Shown here in pieces: positions 1-6,472 of a stretch of 9,198 bases of DNA. The notes below the pieces were generated by a model. That model had not been told where the DNA came from and searched no databases. It was given only the letters and a program-made list of their open reading frames with translations. The stretch spans positions 1-9,198 of the forward strand of contig JADFOC010000069.1 in assembly GCA_022563075.1 (NCBI GenBank), given 5' to 3'. Numbering within the stretch: position 1 is the stretch's first letter; the number at the start of each line of letters is the position of its first letter. The DNA is from Pseudomonadota bacterium. Lineage in GTDB: Bacteria; Pseudomonadota; Gammaproteobacteria; Pseudomonadales; Pseudohongiellaceae. The position numbers were made by a program, and so were the translations under genes.

Positions 1-837
1 TTGACTCTCTTCGATGGAGATGAAGCTGACATTATGGAAGTCTTCGACGTAATCGTTGTCGATCTGACCCGGGGGCATACGCTTGGTGTAAATTACCTCC
101 CGAATCATCGGTGACCAGCCTTGAATCATCTGGTGATTGCTCATGGCGAAAGGTGCAATTCCTCCCTCCATGTGGCAAGTCACACAGCGCTGTTCGAGAA
201 TGGGGGCGATGTCATTCGCATACGAAACCGACTCAGCGTGCGCGTCTCTGGCAGCGAATTCGATGGCATCGCCTTTACTGGGAAGTTGCTCATCAGTTAC
301 TGCTTGACCCGCAAGAATTGAGTCTAGCGCATCAGCGACATAGTGCGCACTGGAACGGACAGAACGGCTGCCTTCGGCAAATCGTCTATTCAGGGCGCCG
401 CGATAGACGACTTCCAGGGTTTTCGGGTTGATGATGACGACGTCAGTCGCTTTGGTAATTCCAAGTTCCTCGGCAACCAGCTGAGTGTCATCCATCAGGA
501 TTGGCAGAGTGATATCTGCGTCCTCGGCTACTTCACGCATCTCGGTTTTATCGGCGGCGCCAGTAGAGTCAATCAGGAAGAAAGCGATATCGTTATCCGC
601 GAATTTTTTTACCAGCTTGTCCAGGTCGGAAGCGGCGCGGCGCACATCTCTACTATCGGCATGAGCAAGCAGCACGACAGCGTCGTGATTCGCGTAGCGG
701 CTGAGTTGATGAAATCTACCATAATGATCAATGAGTGAAAAATCACTGATTCGATCGGCCGCATTGGCTGACATGCCAAGAAGAACTGATATCGCTGATA
801 CAGTAGTAATCCTGGCAAGTGTCGAAAATTTAAGCAT
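1..837 (-). CDS. Exported redoxin-like / cytochrome c fusion protein, 3'-truncated by the window edge
   Basis: The frame is open from the ATG at 835-837 to base 1, giving 279 residues without a stop, so the C terminus lies outside the window. Residues 1-26 form a signal peptide (basic start, hydrophobic core, ANA before the cut). Residues ~30-165 read as a thioredoxin/AhpC-fold domain, with strands such as AFFLIDSTG and DVVIINPKTLEVVYRGAL, but the place where relatives carry a Cys pair reads AHADSRD and has no cysteine. Residues 218-222 are CVTCH, a covalent haem c site, followed by a region rich in Met and Pro (APFAM, KRMPPGQ) that could supply an axial Met. In known relatives of this layout a copper type II monooxygenase-like domain follows; that part is not visible here. 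Start choice: AGGAGAG lies 5 bases upstream. Role: periplasmic electron transfer, substrate unknown. Fold assignment is fairly sure; function is inferred. Confidence 0.8.
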   Translation of the reverse strand, partial: MLKFSTLARITTVSAISVLLGMSANAADRISDFSLIDHYGRFHQLSRYANHDAVVLLAHADSRDVRRAASDLDKLVKKFADNDIAFFLIDSTGAADKTEMREVAEDADITLPILMDDTQLVAEELGITKATDVVIINPKTLEVVYRGALNRRFAEGSRSVRSSAHYVADALDSILAGQAVTDEQLPSKGDAIEFAARDAHAESVSYANDIAPILEQRCVTCHMEGGIAPFAMSNHQMIQGWSPMIREVIYTKRMPPGQIDNDYVEDFHNVSFISIEESQ

Positions 838-840
838 GTT

Positions 841-848
841 GCTCTCCT
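841..848 (-). promoter_or_regulatory. Ribosome binding site of the redoxin/cytochrome gene
   Basis: On the minus strand the bases read AGGAGAGC just upstream of ATG at 837. This is a near-perfect Shine-Dalgarno at normal spacing and fixes the start of a gene that has no stop codon inside the window. Confidence 0.7.
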
Positions 849-928
849 AATTCATCTCGAAAAAAGTAGTAAGGCTGTGTTGCTAGCCGTGCATACTAAA
901 TAGCTACTATCAAGAAAGCATCCTGAAA

Positions 929-952
929 ATTGAAAAACACGAGATTTTCAAT
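929..952. promoter_or_regulatory. Inverted repeat, possible operator upstream of the redoxin gene
   Basis: ATTGAAAA at 929-936 is matched by its exact reverse complement TTTTCAAT at 945-952, with an 8-base spacer. The 8+8 perfect dyad sits about 92-115 bases upstream of the redoxin start codon in a 277-base gene-free gap. It has no U-tract and few GC pairs, so it is unlikely to be a terminator; a dimeric regulator site fits better. Its regulator is unknown. A second, smaller dyad (AGCCCT 998-1003 / AGGGCT 1011-1016) lies further upstream. I saw nothing else clear in 838-1114. Confidence 0.3.
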
Positions 953-1114
953 AATCGATTAGCTGTTTTATTTAGCATGCCTCGTGTGTTGCCTACAAGC
1001 CCTGAATTCTAGGGCTCTGCAGCCCGTTACTTAAGATGCTTGAAGCACAAATTAGGTTACAAAGTAGTTGTCGAAGTTTAAAAAGGTTTGTGAACTGCCT
1101 ATGCGAGGGGGAGA

Positions 1115-1996
1115 TTAGGCGAGATATTTAGTCATGACGATGGAATTTCCCACGTCATTCCATTCTACTTCATCCATGTAGGATCTGATGAACAGGATGC
1201 CGCGACCGCTGAGTTTGAGCCAGCTTTCGGGATCGGTTGGGTCCGGCAGCAGAGCGGGATCGAAACCCGAGCCTTCGTCTTCTATGTCAAATTGAAGTTT
1301 GTCCGGTGTTTGCCGGAAATTGATGAATACCTTCTTACGGGAAAAGGCTTCCTGGGCTTCTTTTTCTTTTATTACTTTATCGAATAAGGACCAATCTCTC
1401 TCCTTCAGGCCTGAATCCACACGAAAATTGCCATGGATGATGGCATTAGTGAGACATTCTTGCAGACAGATTGCAATTTTGTTTCCGTCCAAATCATAGT
1501 TGGCACAGACGTCCCGATTGTATTTGTTGAAGTAGCTAATGATGTTCCTGATGTGACTGAGTTTGCTATCGCATACCAGGGTTATTTGTTGCTCCTTGAT
1601 TAGTTGCAGTACCGTGATTGATTCTTTTTCTACCGCGATTGCGTTTTCGACTTTTTCCAGTGCTTCGTCAAGACTCTTCAAATGCACGGGTTTAACAATG
1701 AAATCCAGGGCGCCCAGTTTTAAGGCACGAATCGAGTTTTCCAGATCCCCTTGTCCAGAGATCAGAATGACCGGCAATTTCAAGTCGTTGCTTCTCACTT
1801 TTTCGAGGAATGTGAGGCCATCCATCTCCGGCATCTTGATATCACTGAATGCCAGGTCAAAATCATTCTTCACCAACACTATATCCAGTGCTTGCTTGCC
1901 ATTAGCCGCAGTGGTTACCTGGTGGGATTTGAGTTCCAGGAATTCCTGAAGTACTTCCAGGATTTCGGGTTCGTCGTCAATCAGTAGAATTTTCAC
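1115..1996 (-). CDS. Response regulator with RsbW/SpoIIAB-like ATPase output domain
   Basis: Residues 1-~120 are a complete receiver domain: acidic pair D7/D8, phosphoacceptor D52 in FSDIKMPEMDG, S80 in the switch position and K102 before Pro. Residues ~140-293 form a GHKL ATPase of the anti-sigma/HATPase_c_2 type: N-box E180-x3-N184-x3-HGN, ATP-lid motif DEGSGFDP at 240-247 and SGRGI at 263-267. There is no DNA-binding domain and no PP2C phosphatase domain, which many receiver proteins with this ATPase also carry. The expected output is therefore protein-protein: phosphorylation or sequestration of an anti-sigma antagonist or sigma factor, controlled by D52 phosphorylation. No STAS partner or sigma factor is in the window. 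The start is GTG at 1994-1996; an in-frame stop lies a few codons upstream and the Shine-Dalgarno is weak. The histidine kinase 203 bases upstream on the same strand is the likely phosphodonor. Confidence 0.9.
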   Translation of the reverse strand: MKILLIDDEPEILEVLQEFLELKSHQVTTAANGKQALDIVLVKNDFDLAFSDIKMPEMDGLTFLEKVRSNDLKLPVILISGQGDLENSIRALKLGALDFIVKPVHLKSLDEALEKVENAIAVEKESITVLQLIKEQQITLVCDSKLSHIRNIISYFNKYNRDVCANYDLDGNKIAICLQECLTNAIIHGNFRVDSGLKERDWSLFDKVIKEKEAQEAFSRKKVFINFRQTPDKLQFDIEDEGSGFDPALLPDPTDPESWLKLSGRGILFIRSYMDEVEWNDVGNSIVMTKYLA

Positions 1997-2199
1997 GTAT
2001 TTAGCTCTTAACCATTAACTCGTAAATTCGTGTTTCGTCAGGCCTCTGCCCGCCTGCTCAAATACAGGCAGCCCACTATCAGCCAATGTGACCACTAGAC
2101 AAGATATTAGCTGGGAAAATACAATTTTGCTTAGAATAATCCAGTATCCGCAGCATTTATTCCACTGTTCTTCCTCTACGACTGGTACGCTGTATTAGC

Positions 2200-3282
2200 T
2201 TAATTGGATCGGTGATAAGGAAGCAAGATGCTGAAAGTGGCACCAGTGCCGGTTTCACTTTTTACCGATATTTGGCCGCCTAGTTTTTCAACGAGAGTTT
2301 TTGTAACAGTCAGGCCAAGTCCGCTGTTGTGATCCGCCGTCTTAGTCGTGAAATAGGGGTCAAAAACTTTGTCCGTTATAGCGCTGTCAATACCGCTACC
2401 TGAATCGGTAACGCGCAGCTCACACATTCGGGGTTGAGATTTATTCGGCTCTTCTTTGCCGCGGCTGAGAACCACTTTGATTTCGCCTGTATTGGCGCCG
2501 ATCGCCGCTATGGAATTGCTAACCAGATTGAGCAGCAAGTGTTGGATCTGAAATTTCTTAGCTCGCAGAATAATAGGGGCATCACAAATATCACGCTGCA
2601 AGGAGATGGATCCGGGTAAGAGCTTGTCCAGCAATTCCAGCGTTTCGGTGACTTTGTCGGTTAAGTTGAATTCTTGAATCTCATCGCTATCACCCCTGGC
2701 GTACGCAGTGAGATGATGAAGCAGCGTTTGCGTCGCATCGATGGCCCCTTGCGCTTTTTGCAGATTATTAATTGCCGGTGAATCAGAGCCCAGTTTCAAC
2801 TGTGCCATCTCCACATTAGCCAGCATGATGGCAAGCAAATTGTTTATCTCATGCGAAATCTGGCTCGAAAAGGTTCCAAGAGACGCCAATTTTTGTGCGT
2901 GAATCTGTTGTGGATTTAAGCTTGTCGCGGTTGAATTGTTGAAATTATTGGTGTCGTCATTCGCACCCGCTTGCCTAGATGGCTGTTTATGAATTGAACT
3001 CAGGATTATCACTACGCTAACTAAAATAAACAACCAAACGATGCTTCTAACAGCGGTATAAGCGTCAACCCGTTGTGTGAGATAACTCGGTAAAACATTC
3101 AGGATTAAGGCCAAGTCGAAAAGAGTGAGGAGCGCAAAACAAATGGCAGCCAGCATGCAGATCCGTGTGCTGCGGGATGTGTTTTGGCCTGGTTCGCCAT
3201 TCTTCAGGGACCACGAGCTGGCGAGGGCTACAGCGAAAGCGCCAAGATCGACAAGAAAACTTGTAGTGGCTGCAGAAATCAT
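2200..3282 (-). CDS. Membrane-anchored sensor histidine kinase
   Basis: The 360-residue protein begins with three hydrophobic segments (~8-24, 41-63, 80-96) and almost no loop between them, so it has no periplasmic sensor domain and probably senses within the membrane or through a partner. A hydrophilic Asn/Ser/Gln-rich linker (~98-125) leads to the dimerisation/phosphoacceptor helix with H144 in SQISHEINN. The catalytic domain has an N-box (NLVSN, 252-256), a G1 box DSGSGID from D293, an F-box PYFTTK at 309-314 and a G2 box SGLGL at 320-324. All residues needed for autophosphorylation are present. There is no HAMP, PAS or attached receiver. It lies upstream of the receiver/ATPase gene on the same strand with a 203-base gap, so they are probably co-expressed partners, although the gap allows an internal promoter. 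Start is ATG at 3280-3282; its Shine-Dalgarno is poor. Confidence 0.92.
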   Translation of the reverse strand: MISAATTSFLVDLGAFAVALASSWSLKNGEPGQNTSRSTRICMLAAICFALLTLFDLALILNVLPSYLTQRVDAYTAVRSIVWLFILVSVVIILSSIHKQPSRQAGANDDTNNFNNSTATSLNPQQIHAQKLASLGTFSSQISHEINNLLAIMLANVEMAQLKLGSDSPAINNLQKAQGAIDATQTLLHHLTAYARGDSDEIQEFNLTDKVTETLELLDKLLPGSISLQRDICDAPIILRAKKFQIQHLLLNLVSNSIAAIGANTGEIKVVLSRGKEEPNKSQPRMCELRVTDSGSGIDSAITDKVFDPYFTTKTADHNSGLGLTVTKTLVEKLGGQISVKSETGTGATFSILLPYHRSN

Positions 3283-3450
3283 TACTATTTTGTCTCGTTA
3301 TCAAGACTGTCGATAGTTTAGCAGTACAAGAAAACCAATACCACATAAACCGTGGGCGCGATGTGAGTAATTTTCATACTGAAACCGATTATATAACCAT
3401 AGCTGTGATGCGAGATATTTTCTCACTTACACGGCCACAATTGCTAACCA

Positions 3451-3459
3451 GAAGGGAGA
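3451..3459 (+). promoter_or_regulatory. Strong Shine-Dalgarno aimed at an ATG out of frame with the nuclease-like gene
   Basis: GAAGGGAGA precedes the ATG at 3462-3464 by a few bases. This is the best ribosome site in the 217-base divergent region (3283-3499), but the ATG it serves is in a different frame from the downstream gene, whose own start codon (TTG 3500) has no comparable site. Confidence 0.45.
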
Positions 3460-3461
3460 AA

Positions 3462-3539
3462 ATGCCGGCAGAAGTGCTGAAACCATTGAGAAAAGTCGAT
3501 TGGCAGTCGATTTATACGGATCGATTTTGCGTGAACTAA
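3462..3539 (+). CDS. Possible 25-codon leader ORF overlapping the nuclease-like gene start
   Basis: ATG at 3462 opens a 25-codon frame ending at TAA 3537-3539, preceded by a strong GAAGGGAGA site. It overlaps the first 13 codons of the nuclease-like gene. It resembles no peptide I know. It may be a translated leader that couples ribosomes to the following TTG start, or the true N terminus of the nuclease-like protein separated by a one-base shift: a -1 shift at the AAAA run (3491-3494) would join it to the downstream frame. Which of these applies cannot be settled from the sequence. Confidence 0.25.
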   Translation: MPAEVLKPLRKVDWQSIYTDRFCVN

Positions 3540-4288
3540 GTTTAACAATTTGCTTAATCGTTATTATCTTCTTAGCCGAGGGTATTTATGCTGGCGAATA
3601 CAGAATAGCGCACTGCTTCCAAGGCTGCCCGGAAGGAGCCAGCAATGAGAATCATCTGATAATAAGACCTATCTATGCGCTCTCATACAATACCTCCACT
3701 AAAGCAGCCGACTGGGTATCTTACCGGATAACTATGCATTCCATCGGTATTGCGTCCAGCCTTCCACGACAGCCAATTTTGGACAATTTCGTGGCTGACA
3801 CGCTGCAACCGTCTGATTTTGAGGGCGCGGCCGAGATTGGTTTGGATCGCTCCCTGTTTGTACCATTGGTTAATTTTGCAGGGACCCCCTTTTGGAACGA
3901 TGTAAATTATTTAACGAATGCCGTTGCCAGAAGTAGAAACCTTAGCCAGGGTGCCTGGTACGGTCTGGAATGGTCGGTAAGGAATTTGGTAAATAGGGAA
4001 GGCGATGTTTTCATAATCGCCGGGCCAGTCTACAAGTCGGTTCAGGAGTCACCGCAGCTGCATACGACTAAGCAGCACAGGGTGCCAGATGCATTTTTTA
4101 AAATAGTAGTTACTGCAGATGGAAGGAGTGCTGCATTTTTGTTTGATCAAAATTTGCCGGTACACGTACACCACTGTGATTTGAGATCGAGTATCGCTGA
4201 GATTGGAGACGTGACGGGCTTAAGCTTCTTTCCAGAGATGACTCGACTCAATATGGATCCGCTAGATTCGAGTTTGGGTTGCGACTGA
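3500..4288 (+). CDS. Secreted Serratia-nuclease-family protein (NUC1 fold) lacking catalytic residues; probable pseudonuclease
   Basis: Residues 1-31 form a signal peptide ending GIYA. The remaining ~231 residues follow the Serratia marcescens extracellular DNA/RNA non-specific endonuclease from end to end: HCFQGCPEG, ADWVSYRIT, VPLVNFAGTP, NYLTN, QGAWYGLE, GPVY and AAFLFDQN all have clear counterparts. Four cysteines (39, 43, 226, 261) match the two disulfides of the Serratia enzyme. The active site does not match. The DRGH motif is D116-R-S-L119, so the general-base His is Leu, and the magnesium-binding Asn of the LNQGAW motif is S149. The Arg of DR (R117) and the Glu near the end of the motif (E157) remain. 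The fold is probably kept while nuclease activity is probably lost. The gene is divergent from the histidine kinase. The start is TTG; TTG at 3527 would also give a good signal peptide. The Serratia comparison is from memory, not from a search. Confidence 0.85.
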   Translation: MAVDLYGSILRELSLTICLIVIIFLAEGIYAGEYRIAHCFQGCPEGASNENHLIIRPIYALSYNTSTKAADWVSYRITMHSIGIASSLPRQPILDNFVADTLQPSDFEGAAEIGLDRSLFVPLVNFAGTPFWNDVNYLTNAVARSRNLSQGAWYGLEWSVRNLVNREGDVFIIAGPVYKSVQESPQLHTTKQHRVPDAFFKIVVTADGRSAAFLFDQNLPVHVHHCDLRSSIAEIGDVTGLSFFPEMTRLNMDPLDSSLGCD

Positions 4289-4293
4289 GAGAG

Positions 4294-4866
4294 TTACAGA
4301 ATTTCCAACAGGAAATAGTCGTCCATAACTAATTCTCGGATCGTTCGTTCCAGCGCCGCGTGAACTGCCGCAGCTAATCCATCAACTGACGGAGTGACCC
4401 CGCGACCAAACAGAGTAGTCTGCCAGATGGTCCTGCCTCCTCGCCGAAGCTGAATGCTGGTACGCAGCGTCAACTGAATCGATTCTATGCCGTCGCGCTC
4501 GACCAGTTGGTAGTCAGAAGCCAGCAGGTTGCCTTCTAAACGCATGTCTGCATCTGCCTCGACAAGCTTGGCCCCACCACTTTCAAAACCTTGGATCAAT
4601 GCCTGCCGAATGATAACGGACAGGGCTTCTTCCGCCTGATAGCCACCATTGGTACTGCTGTTGCCCATATCATTGTCGGTGATGAGTCGTGCATTTTCGA
4701 GATTTCTACCATCCGTAAATTCAGCAATACGAAGCGTGTAACGCATGCCGCTGAAATCTACTCCGTGGTTTCCCGCATAATTAAAACTTACCTGAATATC
4801 TTCCACCGCGAACACCGATAACGTAAGGAAGGTGATACTAAACAGGAGTAGTTTTCTGAATTTCAT
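4294..4866 (-). CDS. Periplasmic YajG-like protein of unknown function
   Basis: I place the start at ATG 4864-4866 because it opens directly into a signal peptide (KFRKLLLFSITFLTLSVFA); the frame stays open to 4968 but the extra 34 residues are polar and would bury the signal. The mature ~170 residues alternate strands and helices: an opening VSFNYAG region, RIAEFTDGR, a helical ALSVIIRQAL stretch, ADADMRLEG, then paired strands and a C-terminal helix (AAAVHAALERTIREL). This order resembles the YajG/lipoprotein-16 family, but there is no Cys for lipid attachment, so it should be soluble in the periplasm. The match is by pattern only and is weak. It converges on the nuclease-like gene with a 5-base gap, and a terminator separates it from the propeller gene upstream. 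Function unknown. Confidence 0.7.
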   Translation of the reverse strand: MKFRKLLLFSITFLTLSVFAVEDIQVSFNYAGNHGVDFSGMRYTLRIAEFTDGRNLENARLITDNDMGNSSTNGGYQAEEALSVIIRQALIQGFESGGAKLVEADADMRLEGNLLASDYQLVERDGIESIQLTLRTSIQLRRGGRTIWQTTLFGRGVTPSVDGLAAAVHAALERTIRELVMDDYFLLEIL

Positions 4867-4972
4867 GGGGTATTCGATCTCTAATGTGATTTTGATAAAT
4901 TGAGTCAAAGCGATTTTCTGATTAGAATAATTGACAACCCAGGCAGGATCAAGTCGCCTAACTTTCACCTAC

Positions 4973-5001
4973 AAAAAAAGGCCAGCGTAGCTGACCTTTT
5001 T
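4973..5001 (-). terminator. Rho-independent terminator of the first propeller gene
   Basis: Read on the minus strand, GGTCAGC pairs with GCTGGCC (one G-U) around a 3-base loop and is followed by a run of seven T. It lies about 35 bases past the stop codon at 5036 and insulates the YajG-like gene from propeller transcription. The A-run on the other side gives five T on the plus strand, but that strand would carry a C-A mismatch. Confidence 0.8.
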
Positions 5002-5035
5002 AACCGCATATAGCAGTTAAAACATTTGAGATGTT

Positions 5036-6226
5036 CTAATGAATTTCTCCAGCCGGCCAGGGAGCGCCAGCTCGTGCGGTGCTCAGTGGCTTCAATCCCT
5101 GATACAGAAACTTTTGAACTCGTTTGCCTTCATAGGTTTCGGTGGTGTAAAGATTCCCCAGTGAATCTGTCACGATACTGTGAGTGCCGAAAAACAAACC
5201 CGGTTGACGGCCACCGTCACCGAACTCAGCAAGCACTTCCAGGCTTTCTCGATCGAGAATATGCACTTTAAAATTGGAGCCGTCGGCTACATAGATAAAT
5301 TCCTGATCCTCGTCCTGGGAAAAAGCGATGTCCCAGGTGGAGCCGCTCGCCACGGTGAGAGGGGCTACCTGTGCTTCCTTGACAAAGGTTCCGTCCGGGC
5401 GAAAGACCTGAATCCTGTCGGCACCTCGGTCACAGACATAGATCAGATTGTCATGTGATGGTTCTGCGCAATGTACCGGACCGACAAACTGTTGCGGCAA
5501 CGGCTCGCCGGGAACGTAGACTATTGGTTCATCGACCGGTCGGTTGCCATAGGCGCCCCAATAGCGTTTGAAGGCGCCGGTCGCTAAATCTACCACCGCT
5601 ACACGCTTGTTGCCATAGCCATCGGCAATGTAGACTTCATTGGCGTCGGCATCAATAGCAATCTCGGCTACACGAGAGAAATGGGTGGTGCTATTGCTGT
5701 CTACAGGTTCGCCCGGAATGCCGATCTCACGCACGAATTCACCATCGCGAGTAAACACCAGCATATGGGAATCGCCGCTGCCGTTGCCACCGATCCAGAT
5801 GTCACCGTTCGGTGCGACGTCAATGCCGTGATTCGACTCTGGCCAGGTATAGCCGTCACCCGGTCCACCCCAGGCGTTAATCAGATTGCCCTCTCTATCG
5901 AACTCGAGGATAGGTGGGGCGGCGGTACAGCATTCGGCGTTACCCAAGTCCAGCCCCAGTTCCTGGCTCATGAACATGCTGTCCTGGTCTCGATGCACGA
6001 TGAAAATATGATCACGTTCATCGACAGCGATGCCAATGGTCCGGCCTAGCAGCCACTTGTTGGGCAGCGGCTGCGGCCAAAAGGGATCGACAACAAACTG
6101 TGGAACCATGCGGTCGTTATTGACGGCATTGGCAGATTGCTCGAGCTGAGATTGGCCGATGTTGAGGGCGGTAAACGCTGCGATAGCAAACAGCGATAAG
6201 AGAATGAGTTTTTTGGATTGGTTCAT
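5036..6226 (-). CDS. Exported NHL-type six-bladed beta-propeller protein (copy 1)
   Basis: A basic, hydrophobic N terminus (residues ~4-23) is followed by a polar stretch ending SANA, so the protein is exported, either cleaved near 34 or held by the uncleaved helix. From ~40 on, the sequence repeats the NHL blade pattern: IGIAVDERDHIFIVHR, PILEFDREGNLINAWG, HGIDVAPNGDIWIGG, EIAIDADANEVYIADG, a YVCDRGADRIQVF blade and THSIVTDSLGNLYTTE. These alternate 'aVD..gniyvaD' strands with 'v..f...G' strands. Cysteines 99-100 (ECCT), 253 (HCAEP) and 265 (VCDR) are shared with the neighbouring paralogue and may form disulfides. The fold is related to peptidyl-hydroxyglycine amidating lyase, but enzymatic activity is not shown; it may instead bind a ligand. 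AAAGGAA sits 5 bases before the ATG. It has its own terminator, so it is probably a separate transcription unit. Confidence 0.88.
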   Translation of the reverse strand: MNQSKKLILLSLFAIAAFTALNIGQSQLEQSANAVNNDRMVPQFVVDPFWPQPLPNKWLLGRTIGIAVDERDHIFIVHRDQDSMFMSQELGLDLGNAECCTAAPPILEFDREGNLINAWGGPGDGYTWPESNHGIDVAPNGDIWIGGNGSGDSHMLVFTRDGEFVREIGIPGEPVDSNSTTHFSRVAEIAIDADANEVYIADGYGNKRVAVVDLATGAFKRYWGAYGNRPVDEPIVYVPGEPLPQQFVGPVHCAEPSHDNLIYVCDRGADRIQVFRPDGTFVKEAQVAPLTVASGSTWDIAFSQDEDQEFIYVADGSNFKVHILDRESLEVLAEFGDGGRQPGLFFGTHSIVTDSLGNLYTTETYEGKRVQKFLYQGLKPLSTARAGAPWPAGEIH

Positions 6227-6231
6227 AGCGG

Positions 6232-6238
6232 TTCCTTT
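6232..6238 (-). promoter_or_regulatory. Ribosome binding site of propeller copy 1
   Basis: AAAGGAA on the minus strand lies 5 bases before the ATG at 6226 and supports that start. Confidence 0.55.
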
Positions 6239-6417
6239 ATTGGCTTACTTCAATTGGAAACTACTACCAGGGAAGCATTGGTCTTGGCGGCTGACTTCCC
6301 TACGGATTGCTAGCTCTGACAGTAGCACCAAATGCGCCCCAGAGGAACATCAAGCGATCGAGCCAAGGCGTCTCGGTGGGACAGAAAACCCCTCGAGATG
6401 GAAGTCGAGATGACAAT

Positions 6418-6452
6418 AAAAAGCCGTATCGAATTTCTTCGATACGGCTTTT
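6418..6452 (-). terminator. Rho-independent terminator of propeller copy 2
   Basis: A perfect 15-bp stem (6419-6433 with 6438-6452, core GCCGTATCGAA) closes a 4-base loop, and on the minus strand it runs into a T-tract. It starts 20 bases past the stop at 6473. Its sequence recurs almost unchanged at 7871-7906. The rest of 6227-6417, upstream of copy 1, should hold the copy 1 promoter, but I could not place one. Confidence 0.9.
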
Positions 6453-6472
6453 GGGGTGAAGCGGCCAGCCTC

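Noticed and set aside
343..738. 131-codon plus-strand open frame
   Set aside because: It is antisense to the redoxin/cytochrome gene, which has a signal peptide, a CxxCH site and a strong ribosome site; the plus frame shows no recognisable domain.
2040..2085. Short GC-rich dyad (GCCTG/CAGGC) between the kinase and regulator genes
   Set aside because: The stem is 5 bp with no T-tract on either strand, too weak to call a terminator or regulatory RNA.
3371..3397. Possible plus-strand promoter (TTTTCA and TATAAC)
   Set aside because: The spacing is only 15 bases and the -35 match is poor, so it is not better than chance in AT-rich DNA.
4867..4968. N-terminal extension of the YajG-like protein to 4968
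   Set aside because: The extra 34 residues are polar and would put the signal peptide inside the protein; the internal ATG at 4866 gives a normal export signal.
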